The notes beneath the pieces were generated by a model. That model was not told where the DNA came from and searched no databases. It saw only the letters and a list, made by a program, of their open reading frames with translations. 11,514 nt of DNA from Phellopilus nigrolimitatus (lineage: Eukaryota; Basidiomycota; Agaricomycetes; Hymenochaetales; Hymenochaetaceae), in contig JAJOHG010000611.1 of NCBI GenBank assembly GCA_021029095.1, positions 1 through 11,514 on the forward strand. The letters are read 5' to 3'. Numbering within the stretch: position 1 is the stretch's first letter; every line of letters begins with the position of its first letter. Below, piece by piece: positions 1-7,509 of this stretch. The translations under genes were made by a program, and so were the position numbers.

Positions 1-27
1 TCCAGATGACTAGTCAAGAAAACATTT

Positions 28-1420
28 TCAGAAAACGTATCCGATAGATATGATGCCAAGCAGTGTCAGAAGATAATCTGTCGGCGATATCTTCCCAAGA
101 GTGGAGAAGTCACCGGACGTTGCCTGTGACGCACTGTGATAATGTCAGTATAGCACAACTGAATACGCGATTTTGCCTGACCTAGCACTGGTCGACCCAG
201 ACGAGCTTCCGCTTCCGGAAGAAGCGCTTCCGACAAGGCCGCTAGAATTGAATGCCTTCGTAGTGTTCGCCTGGAGCGACCACATAACGCCGCCCATCAC
301 GTGAGCCAGAAAGAGGTTGTCCTGATGAGTCCGAGTTTATTTCAACGTAAGAAGGGATCATTTGGTAGACAAGGGAGCGGTTATACCATCCATGTTTCGT
401 TGAGATGTCCTAAGCTTGTATAGAAGCTCCGCCCAGCAGTGCCACCCGCATCAACGCCAGCTCCGTGTTCCTGGTACCATGCTTAACATCACACAAATGA
501 AATGAGAAAAGGCCGCACGAATGTGCCTCTGAAAAGCAATTACTTACCTGTCGGATGCGGCGTGCCTGGTTGAAATTGCGAGTCCCGTTATCTTCGGATT
601 CATTCTCAGTTGATTATTAATCAGGCCCAGGGAACAGGTGGACGGAAGAACTCACCGACATAGCTCGATTCGTTAGCAGAAAGAATTACAACAGCACCAA
701 CACTTCGGGGATCTGATTTAAAGTTGTACCTGGCTTGAAGGATAAGACTCGAAGTGCTGTCTGCACCTGACGAACCCACATTTCATCCTGAACATGCCAT
801 TGCGATGGGAGCATGTCTGTACTCGGATGCGACGCGTCAGTAACATCGACGGTAGCATTTTGGAGGGCGGGGTGGTAGTCGAAGAAAGCACCTGTTTGGG
901 GAAGGTTGTTATAAAAGGTACAAGGATCCCATACCTCATTGCGCTTACCAACTTCATCGCCAAACCATGTCGTATTTCTGAGACTATCTGATGCACTGTG
1001 GACTGCGATGAAGTTTCCGCCTTTGTCCAGGTAGTCACGAAATGCGGTCTTGCCCGAATTATCAAGAACTAATAAAAAGCGGCGGGCGGGGTCAACATTC
1101 CAGTTCCCACGTAGTACTTTGTGATGCTGATTCAAACAGAAAGACTTGCTTTCCCCAGTAGTGCTCACGAACATGATTCCATCATAATTCGCGAGGTTTT
1201 CGTCAGAGAATTTCGACTTGTCCTCTGTCGCATCGAACTCCACATTGTAGGTAGAGCTCTGGTTTTTCAGCGCCTCTATGGCAGTAGGTATCGAGTCGTG
1301 CCGGAAATCTGCAGTAGCAGTATAGAGAAGAATGCGCGCCGTGGACTGCTTCTGCGCGAATAGTGTCAAAACATTGGAAAGAACGAGCGAAAGAGCGAGA
1401 AGGGACCGGACTACGGCCAT
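28..1420 (-). CDS. Secreted, probably GPI-anchored ThuA-like (trehalose-utilisation / class I glutamine amidotransferase-like) protein; apparent 1-nt lesion in exon 5
   Basis: Exons, 5' to 3': 1420-1150, 1068-949, 891-780, 729-656, 591-548 (or 565-548), 481-387, 321-182, 133-28. The start at 1420 gives a signal peptide (MAVVRSLLALSLVLSNVLTL, cleavage near A22). ThuA-fold motifs follow: DFRHDSI (about 38-44), MFVSTTGEILDNSGKTAF across intron 1, GGNFIAVHSASD, GAFFDYHPALQNAT, QDEMYNFKSDPR, TPHPTAWYQEHGAG, and SLGHLNETWM then DNLFLAHVMGG. Many N-X-S/T sequons fit a secreted protein. The C-terminus is a Ser/Gly linker followed by a hydrophobic tail (DYLLTLLGIISIGYVF), as in GPI-anchor signals. Intron 1 (1149-1069) appears to start with GCAAGT, a GC-AG intron. 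Exon 5 read from its conserved acceptor (after 592) is one base short, giving a stop at 410-412. An acceptor CCAG after 566 restores phase but drops about nine conserved residues (311 aa). Family assignment is confident. The substrate or enzymatic role is unknown for fungal members. Confidence 0.85.
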
Positions 1421-1543
1421 GGGATACGGTGGTGACGATGGAAGTTGGTGTAAAGAAGGCGGCAGTGATCGGCGAGGATTAGCGTGTAAGAAATCCCTAC
1501 CATATTTAGAAACTAAATAACTCAGCTTCCGCACAGTTCGCAT

Positions 1544-2232
1544 CTAGGTAGTACAAAGATAAGTGAAGGCGTCGGATCCATCTTCTGTAACACCATCCGA
1601 GAACTTCAGAAGTGACAAATAAATGGTAGCTGGAGCTATTTCATTGGGATCCGCTTCCTTCTCATTAAACGGGTTGTTTTGTATTTTGTACCCTCTTGCT
1701 CTCAATTCAAGATATTGTTATATATCCATTCCACTAGAACTCATTTCAGCCCGTACCAGAGCTTTAACAAAGCTTTCTATCTTCTTTCGAGTTGCCATTC
1801 ATTTCTGTCTGGTAATCCCGAGGTCCTCCGGCAGAGATAGTGCACCAAGCAACTTGGTAAAGGTATTTAAGGACAAGCTCACAGTCGGATCATGCGTTGA
1901 AGGCTGACAACCCAAAAATCAAGGATATGAGTTATTGAAAAGAATAATCCACAACCTCAAGTGGTTTGCGGTACTTCGAGATGCAGAAGTCTGTGTACAT
2001 ATATGTATAAGGTGTGCAATGCCGGGGAGTGTTTGACGAGAATAGACAGTGCATTGATGATAAGCTTTGGACTATCGTTGCGGAAAAAATAGAGCACTGG
2101 ACAGAGCACGGCCCATTTGAGTTGCGTCAAATTGTATGTGATCGAATGGTGGGGATCGTGACACTGTCCAGTTCGAACTGCTGAACATCTGTTATAGAAG
2201 CCAACAAAGCTTCTTCGTTGAGACTGGTGTGC
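1544..2232 (-). other. Unassigned stretch with coding-like open frames on the minus strand (possible unrecognised or decayed gene)
   Basis: The 900 bases between the ThuA-like gene and ARV1 contain no gene I recognise. On the minus strand several open stretches have protein-like composition. One runs 2232-1957: 91 codons with no Met, including LYFFRNDSPKLI and INALSILVKHSPALH. One runs 1903-1799 after a TTGTCAG acceptor-like site, including LGALSLPEDLGITRQK. After a single in-frame TGA, the same frame continues with MATRKKIESFVKALVRAEM. One runs 1717-1544, acidic, including NPFNEKEADPNEIAP, and ends in TAG. I could not join them with a consistent set of splice phases. They could be a spliced gene, a decayed gene, ARV1 3' UTR or chance. 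A plus-strand open frame at 1623-1907 is hydrophobic and Ser/Leu-rich, as expected of a shadow of the minus strand. Confidence 0.2.
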
Positions 2233-2326
2233 TCATCATACACTGCAAACTAGACACAAAAGAGTAGAGCGCCAAGTCAACACCTGCTAGCTGTGAACAT
2301 TACCAAGGTACAAGAAGCCACAAAAC

Positions 2327-3798
2327 TCAGGGTATGCTGTAAGCTAGAAAAACATCGCCGGTAGCGTCGCCTTTGCTGACCCACGTGGAGACTAAGTTTG
2401 CCACGAATGTTTTTACAGCCCACCTTGATGAGTAGGATGATATGAGACACTCTGCGCATGTACAGTAGAGAGTTGCCAAACACGTACCCGATAATAATAA
2501 TTACTGTTGTGAGCACAGGTTGCATGTCGAGAACGACTGAGATGCTAAGTTAGCTATCCATGCGGAGCACATTTTTTCCGAAGAGAGAAGATTAGTTTGT
2601 ACCTCTTAGTCCGAACCCAGCTGCCATCCCGCCAAGAACATTCCGCACAACCCATTCTCGATCTAATTTGTCGTCGTCGAAAATCTCCAGCGCTTTCCGA
2701 GTTGCGTCATGCGCCAGGAAGCTATTCATTATCCCTCCCTCAGAAGAAGTTAAAGAGTGGCGTCTAGTAGGTGCCGAAGATGGCTTCCAAAGAGCCAGAC
2801 AAAGTAGCAAGAATAGCTTCGTCAACGAAGAGTATAGAAGAGTTAACGGGACGTGTGATAGTCTGTGACAAGATGAGAGAGTAATCAGTAGCGGACGTGA
2901 AATGTATTTGTCCGTAAATATTACCTGAGCTCTTCGCGAACACCAGAACTCAGAGATTCTGAATTTAACGTCTTCCTTTCTGTGCTCCACAGTCCAGCAA
3001 GCTTTAATAACACTGCGGACGTCAGTGTGACGCCGATATGGAAAGCTATCGTCTCTAAATTTCTTGGCTTAGTATTTCTTTCATTGGAGACAGCTAAAGG
3101 GGGCGAACCTATCATACAGCCGGCAAATATGCGTAGAAGGGGTTCAATATGCTCTTTCGTCCGCAGTGTTGATATATTATCCTTGATGTTGCTTGAAAGA
3201 CCTAAGACGAAATACAAATAAGAAGATATTAAGAAATGAAGAAGCTGACAGTATCACCGATATGAGACCACCTAATAACTTCAAGATCCCACTCAGCATG
3301 AAAATAATGGGACAAGTAAATTGGCTCGTACATGCGTCGATGAATACGAGAATGATCCCAAGTCGGAAGATCATTTTCCAGCGATCCTGAGAAATATCAG
3401 ATACAGGTAGGCGAAGAAAGTGCTGTTGACTTCACCTTTTCTCGTATGATCTCAGTTGCATGTGATTGCTGTCTTTCGTCGAGTTCTTCGCTGTCTTTCA
3501 CTGGTTCTGAAGACTTGGAAACGTGTCGTGGTCCATACCCTCTATTGAACAAGAGATGTCTGAACACGCCTCTTTTGAGAAGTATAAGATCCAAAAGCAG
3601 CGTCAGAATGTCGTGTTCGACATAAGGATCTGCAAATTTCAAGCATTTTGGCTGTATTGAAAATCAAAGGATTTGATATCCGAGTGTAAGCAAGGAACAT
3701 GATGAACGCACGCATTGCTCTAGTCGAAGATTATGAGCTGATTGGTATACAGTATAAAGATAAGGTATTTTATACGTGCATGTTGTGCAAATTGGCAT
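2327..3798 (-). CDS. ARV1: ARV1-type ER membrane protein (sterol / GPI-precursor homeostasis)
   Basis: Nine exons: 3798-3712, 3651-3436, 3386-3332, 3278-3258, 3201-3109, 3054-2925, 2862-2603, 2536-2488, 2423-2327. All phases agree and give 335 aa. The N-terminus carries the Arv1 zinc-binding pattern CTTC (4-7) and CPKC (29-32), followed by FADPYVEHD and LLKRGVFRHLLFNRG, both diagnostic. Hydrophobic segments follow: WKMIFRLGIILVFIDAF, GCMIETIAFHIGVTLTSA, PLTLLYSSLTKLFLLLCLAL and LTTVIIIIG. The late block FDDDKLDREWVVRNVLGGM is also typical. Arv1 proteins sit in the ER membrane and affect intracellular sterol distribution and GPI-precursor flipping. Exon 4 is only 21 nt. Introns are 49-66 nt; two have weak donors (GTTCGC at 3108, GTGATA at 3257) and rest on phase and family spacing. 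The gene is divergent from the F-box gene (265 bp between starts). Confidence 0.92.
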
Positions 3799-4063
3799 GA
3801 CTGGAGCTACTGGACAATGGAACGGGTGAAGACTGGAAGTAAAGAGAAGGACCGAAGTAGATCATATTCCCACGCTAATTACGTATTTTAGAAGTGGCCC
3901 AAGTAGGCTAAGTGGCTGAAATGATCGACGCTAGATCGACGCCTTTTATCTGGTGCAGCCACGTCGCCCCTCGCTGAAGGGTAGCCAAAGCATCTGATCC
4001 TGATATACCTCGTATAACGACAGACGAGAACACTGAGAAGGCTAACGCACCTAGCTTGTATCT
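3799..4063. promoter_or_regulatory. Divergent intergenic region between ARV1 and the F-box gene, with an 11-bp-spaced direct repeat
   Basis: This 265-bp gap must hold the 5' ends of both divergent genes. I see no convincing TATA box. The notable element is GATCGACG at 3923-3930 repeated at 3934-3941, separated by CTA, so the copies start 11 bp apart (about one helical turn), as a paired protein-binding site might. No factor can be named from the sequence. Confidence 0.4.
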
Positions 4064-5413
4064 ATGTCGCATGAAACATACCATACGAATCAATCGTCCC
4101 ATCCTATTCAACACCTCCCCCCAGAGATTCTCAGTATAATCTTTTGGTATTCCATCCCACTCAGATCCGGTTTCGTCGAGCCTTCTATCCGTAGATCCCC
4201 TTTACTCCTATGCAGGGTATGCAAGAAATGGCGGGATCTAGCGGAAAGGACGCCCGAGCTATGGTCATCGATCAGCCTCTTCCTACTCCGGCCCTACGTC
4301 ACGGCCATCCAAGCTTTCGAAAAATGGATATCAATGTCTGGAAACTGTCCATTGTCGATAAAGGTTGTCGTCCTTACGCACTTTGGAGACGCGTGGCACC
4401 CCCTCATGAGCTTCATCGAAGAAATTGCAAAGCAAAGCCATCGATGGCTTGTAGCGGACATATCGGTGCCGAGCTGTTACATGCAGAAGCTCCTTGCAAA
4501 TGAAGCTCCCATTCTTCAGAAACTCGTCCTTGCAGATCCATTGATAGAAACGGGAGGCGAATCATCGAGACTTTGGGAACGACGTACATTTAAACTCTCT
4601 GCTGCACCGGCACTCCGCCAGCTCATCCTAAAGCAACCTCTACGCATACTCCCGAGTATCATTCATCCGATCACTTCCATACACTTCGATGCATTCACAT
4701 TACCCCAGGTCTCTGATCTTCTCGATGGATGCCCGCAGCTCGAGGACCTGGCTATCAAATTCAAGGAAGTGCTTGTGTTTAGTGGACCAGACATTTGGAC
4801 GTTACCGCGTTTACGCTCACTTAGGGTGTGCCTGCATTATGCCAATTGTCGAGAAATGGGAAAGTTCCTCGATTATCTACGGTTGCCCTCGCTACGGTCC
4901 CTTACGGTTGATGGACTCAGAATAGCGCGGCACCATCATCTCTTATCTCTTTTGGATCGCACAGACGGTGGACTGGAGGACCTTACTCTTCTTAACATCA
5001 CCGTCAGGCACTCTGAAATCTACGAGTATCTAAGACGGCTACCATTTCTTAAAATCCTGCGCCTTGTCGACTCGCATGGACTCAATAACCAATGTGTTTA
5101 CCGTTTGACGTGGATTCCCGAAGGAGAGACAAACGTCTGTCCTTGCTTGCAAGAACTGTGGTTGCTAAGGTCCGAGTGCCAAAACTTGAGCCTGGATGCT
5201 GTCGAGCACATGGTTACATCCCGCAGTCCAAGAGGAAGAGGTGGACTCGCCAGTTTCCCCTCACCAGCACCACTGAAGGAAATACGCTTCGACGGATCAC
5301 AACGCCAGGATAATACGCTGCGGCAGCGAGCTAAAATCAAGAGTTGTATTGAAAATGGGCTTGTTTGGAAGAGGTGGGTTCGTCTTCTTTGGGAATGTCT
5401 GGGTATGTATTAA
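4064..5413 (+). CDS. F-box protein with leucine-rich-repeat-like C-terminal region
   Basis: A single open frame of 449 aa. Residues about 17-70 form an F-box: HLPPEILSIIFWYSIP, then LLLCRVCKKWRDLAERTPELW, with the usual L-P-P-E-I-L start and the C-K-x-W / T-P-x-L-W-S end seen in Agaricomycete F-box proteins. The remainder has irregular Leu-rich stretches (FDAFTLPQVSDLLDGCPQLE, LRLPSLRSLTVDGL, LRRLPFLKILRLVDS), consistent with degenerate LRRs. F-box proteins bind Skp1 and bring substrates to SCF ubiquitin ligases; the target here is unknown, and such families are large and variable in mushrooms. The ATG at 4064 is the first in frame and sits just before the F-box. The last codons contain a consensus donor (GTATGT at 5403). 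Splicing to CTTAG at 5455 would replace the last two residues with about 30 and stop at 5541, so the 3' end is less certain than the rest. Confidence 0.85.
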   Translation: MSHETYHTNQSSHPIQHLPPEILSIIFWYSIPLRSGFVEPSIRRSPLLLCRVCKKWRDLAERTPELWSSISLFLLRPYVTAIQAFEKWISMSGNCPLSIKVVVLTHFGDAWHPLMSFIEEIAKQSHRWLVADISVPSCYMQKLLANEAPILQKLVLADPLIETGGESSRLWERRTFKLSAAPALRQLILKQPLRILPSIIHPITSIHFDAFTLPQVSDLLDGCPQLEDLAIKFKEVLVFSGPDIWTLPRLRSLRVCLHYANCREMGKFLDYLRLPSLRSLTVDGLRIARHHHLLSLLDRTDGGLEDLTLLNITVRHSEIYEYLRRLPFLKILRLVDSHGLNNQCVYRLTWIPEGETNVCPCLQELWLLRSECQNLSLDAVEHMVTSRSPRGRGGLASFPSPAPLKEIRFDGSQRQDNTLRQRAKIKSCIENGLVWKRWVRLLWECLGMY

Positions 5414-5731
5414 CCGGAGAGAACAAAGATAACAGATTTGATGAGAAGATCTTAGCTATTTGCTGCGGACAAATGACTGGACGGTTCGTAGTTATTCTGA
5501 CTCTACTAAAATTCAATAAGACTCAAAACCGCACAGAGTAGTAATGTGGATCATGGTGGAGTACGATTGACCGTAGGAAATATGGGAGATTTTCAACCGC
5601 AATTGCCTGTTTGACGCTTTCCTAAAGCACATCCCAGAAGCGCATCCGAATTTATTGTATGTACACATATCTCAGAAGTTTGGAAGCGAGCCTCATATCA
5701 GACCTACCTTCGTTCATTCGAGACATCTTGA

Positions 5732-5752
5732 GGTGACCAATTTATGGTCACC
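5732..5752. repeat. Inverted repeat, 7-bp arms
   Basis: GGTGACC (5732-5738) and GGTCACC (5746-5752) are perfect inverted copies around a 7-base AT-rich spacer. It lies between convergent genes, so it could be a protein-binding palindrome or an RNA hairpin in a 3' UTR; chance is also possible. Confidence 0.55.
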
Positions 5753-5956
5753 GGAATGAGCGTAGTCGAAAAGAAACTCTAAACATGAACATTGCAAATA
5801 CATACATTTGAAGTCGGACCTCATTAGGTTAGTAACAGTGAGATGGCGGCACATCCTGAATTACTTGTATTGAATCTCAGCCAGTCTGCGAATACTCATG
5901 CCGGCGACGGACGGTGCTGTTGAGCGATGACGTAACGGTAATGCGCGAAGAGACAC

Positions 5957-5973
5957 AGAGGCTTTCAGCCTCT
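5957..5973. repeat. Hairpin in the presumed 3' UTR of the hydrolase gene
   Basis: AGAGGCT (5957-5963) and AGCCTCT (5967-5973) pair perfectly around a 3-base loop, about 20 nt past the minus-strand stop at 5994. Short and GC-balanced, it would fold as a tight stem-loop in the transcript. Function is unknown. Confidence 0.55.
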
Positions 5974-5993
5974 TATAAAGTTTTTGGAAAGGC

Positions 5994-7342
5994 TTAATTC
6001 TCTTTTATAAACCGTTCTACTGATTCGATAAACTCTTTCGATCTGAGGTCATAATTAGTAACATACGCAGTTTCTCGTGAACAATGCTCACTTCTCATGA
6101 ACTGGTAGATGAATTAGATTATAATTTCCAGCAAGTGCCGGCAGACTCACCCCAGTGCCCAGCCTCAAATGTTTCCATTGTCATTTGTGGGAAAAACTGC
6201 CTTATGATATCAAGGTGCTTCACTTGAATATAGCTTTTGTTTCCAATCGCATTAGAATGAGATCGAGTTCTTGTAAAAAAGGTGGTCGCGTACTTGCTCA
6301 TTGAACCTTTTATAAAAAGGGTCGGCCCATCCCAGCTCGCCTCTCCTGGCCCATATGGGAAGTCGCCGATGTCCGGCAATGAGTCCCTGATTGTATTAAG
6401 GGGGACATGGAATTTGACGGGCTCGCCAGCCGGCGTTGATGCAAGGTTAGTGAGAAGGAACTGGCGGATCAAGGAGTTCTTAGTGTAAAATGAGTTTGGT
6501 TGCTCGACGAAGATTTCTCAAATGCACGACGTAAAGTACCTGTTCATACTCGTATAACTTTTCGAAAGCTTCATTCCTCGACTTTGTCGATTCTTCGTCT
6601 TGAATCTTGATCATCCCATCTACATAGCCTGGAAACTCGTGAGATAATGGAGCTCGGATGGGGGAAATGTCGGCAACGATAAGGTGTGTGACCATATCCT
6701 TAGGCAAACTCGGGTTGAGAGCAACTGACATCGCTACCTTGCCGCCCCTGGTCGTCCAAAAACATGAGAACAAAGAGGGATGCCGGTGTACTATTCTTAT
6801 CGCACATTGAATGTCCAAGCAGGGAAATGTTCTTCAGCGAGTGCTTTTGGCAGAAGTGGATAACGTCGGACGCCATGGTCAGATAATCCATTTGTTCTCT
6901 TCGAGGCGAGTCTCCAAAGTTGCGAAGGTCCTTCAGTATAGTTTAGTTTATCCGCAAAATATCATAAACAAGTATGCTCACTATCGGGACTACCGGCCTC
7001 TCTATCCGCTTTGCAAGCGCCTTTCCTATCGACTGCCAGTTCCGTTTCGAGCCACTTATATATGAAATGTTGTTTTAGATTTGTGAAAACGCATTATTGA
7101 AATTCTTTGCACACACAAGAGACCATGTAAAATGAGTAGAGGTCCTTTGTCTGCCTGCGGGACGAGTGGGCCATTATAGACGTCATATTTGAGATCCACA
7201 GGTACTCCAGGGGGTCTGGAGGAGATATCTGCAAATATATCAGCAAGTCTAGGAAGACCTAACTGTTAGAGAACATACATCTTCTAAGCGCGCCCTGGAG
7301 TTGAAAGTGAGCTAGTGGGCGAGACAATAAAGAAAAAGACAT
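5994..7342 (-). CDS. ABHD11: Mitochondrial alpha/beta hydrolase, ABHD11 / Imo32-Eat1 type
   Basis: Nine exons: 7342-7279, 7228-7117, 7054-6982, 6930-6806, 6747-6540, 6478-6294, 6233-6151, 6101-6092, 6042-5994. Phases agree throughout and give 302 aa. The N-terminus (MSFSLLSRPLAHFQLQGALR, then RYISSR) is Arg/Ser/hydrophobic with no acid, typical of a mitochondrial presequence. The hydrolase core shows LILHGLFGSKRNW (oxyanion-hole HG at 56-57), PIDLRNFGDSP, the nucleophile elbow GHSMGG with Ser124, and EAGHW with the likely catalytic His282. Length and motifs fit ABHD11. Fungal relatives include yeast Imo32 and the Eat1 ethanol acetyltransferases, so ester hydrolysis or acyl transfer is likely, but the substrate cannot be read from the sequence. 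Exon 8 is just 10 nt, flanked by a GTGAGT intron upstream and a GTGAGC intron downstream, both 49 nt. The gene shares a 167-bp promoter with TSC13. Confidence 0.92.
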
Positions 7343-7509
7343 GGATTGGACTCGGGAAGAGGGGACGTGTGCTCGGAGTCGACGCGACGTGACTGACGTG
7401 ACCTCTGACGCGCACAGGCCTCTCCGGAGCTCGTCGGACACTTCTTTCTCAAATCTCCTTCGTTGCAGTCGCGCCAGCGCTTTCGGAAACGGGACAGCAA
7501 ACGGCGAAC
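7343..7509. promoter_or_regulatory. Compact bidirectional promoter with tandem GACGTGAC sites
   Basis: Only 167 bp separate the divergent start codons of the hydrolase and TSC13. GACGTGAC occurs twice in tandem at 7386-7393 and 7395-7402 (9-bp period), and the junction creates TGACGTGA (7394-7401). TGACG recurs at 7406-7410. TGACGTGA resembles CRE/ATF and UPR-type bZIP sites. A pyrimidine-rich run follows at about 7440-7465. Binding is inferred, not shown. Confidence 0.5.

Larger units (their letters stand above)
5414..5993. other. Convergent intergenic region (F-box and hydrolase 3' ends)
   Basis: About 580 bases between two convergent stop codons. I found no open frame with family resemblance. 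The region should hold both 3' UTRs and poly(A) sites. Its only structures of note are two short perfect inverted repeats, listed separately. If the F-box gene uses its possible terminal intron, its coding region reaches 5541. Confidence 0.5.

Noticed and set aside
1421..1543. Upstream in-frame ATG at 1543 extending the ThuA-like protein by 41 residues
   Set aside because: The extension is Pro/Ser/Arg-rich and would bury the clear signal peptide that starts at 1420; it is better read as 5' UTR.
1623..1907. 94-codon plus-strand open frame
   Set aside because: Its composition is that of an antisense shadow, no domain is recognisable, and the minus-strand frames look more protein-like.
2169..2180. 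CAGTTCGAACTG resembling a tRNA B box
   Set aside because: It is a 12-bp palindrome and not GGTTCGANTCC; no A box or acceptor stem surrounds it.
5098..5340. 80-codon minus-strand open frame inside the F-box gene
   Set aside because: It lies fully antisense to a well-supported coding region and has no domain.
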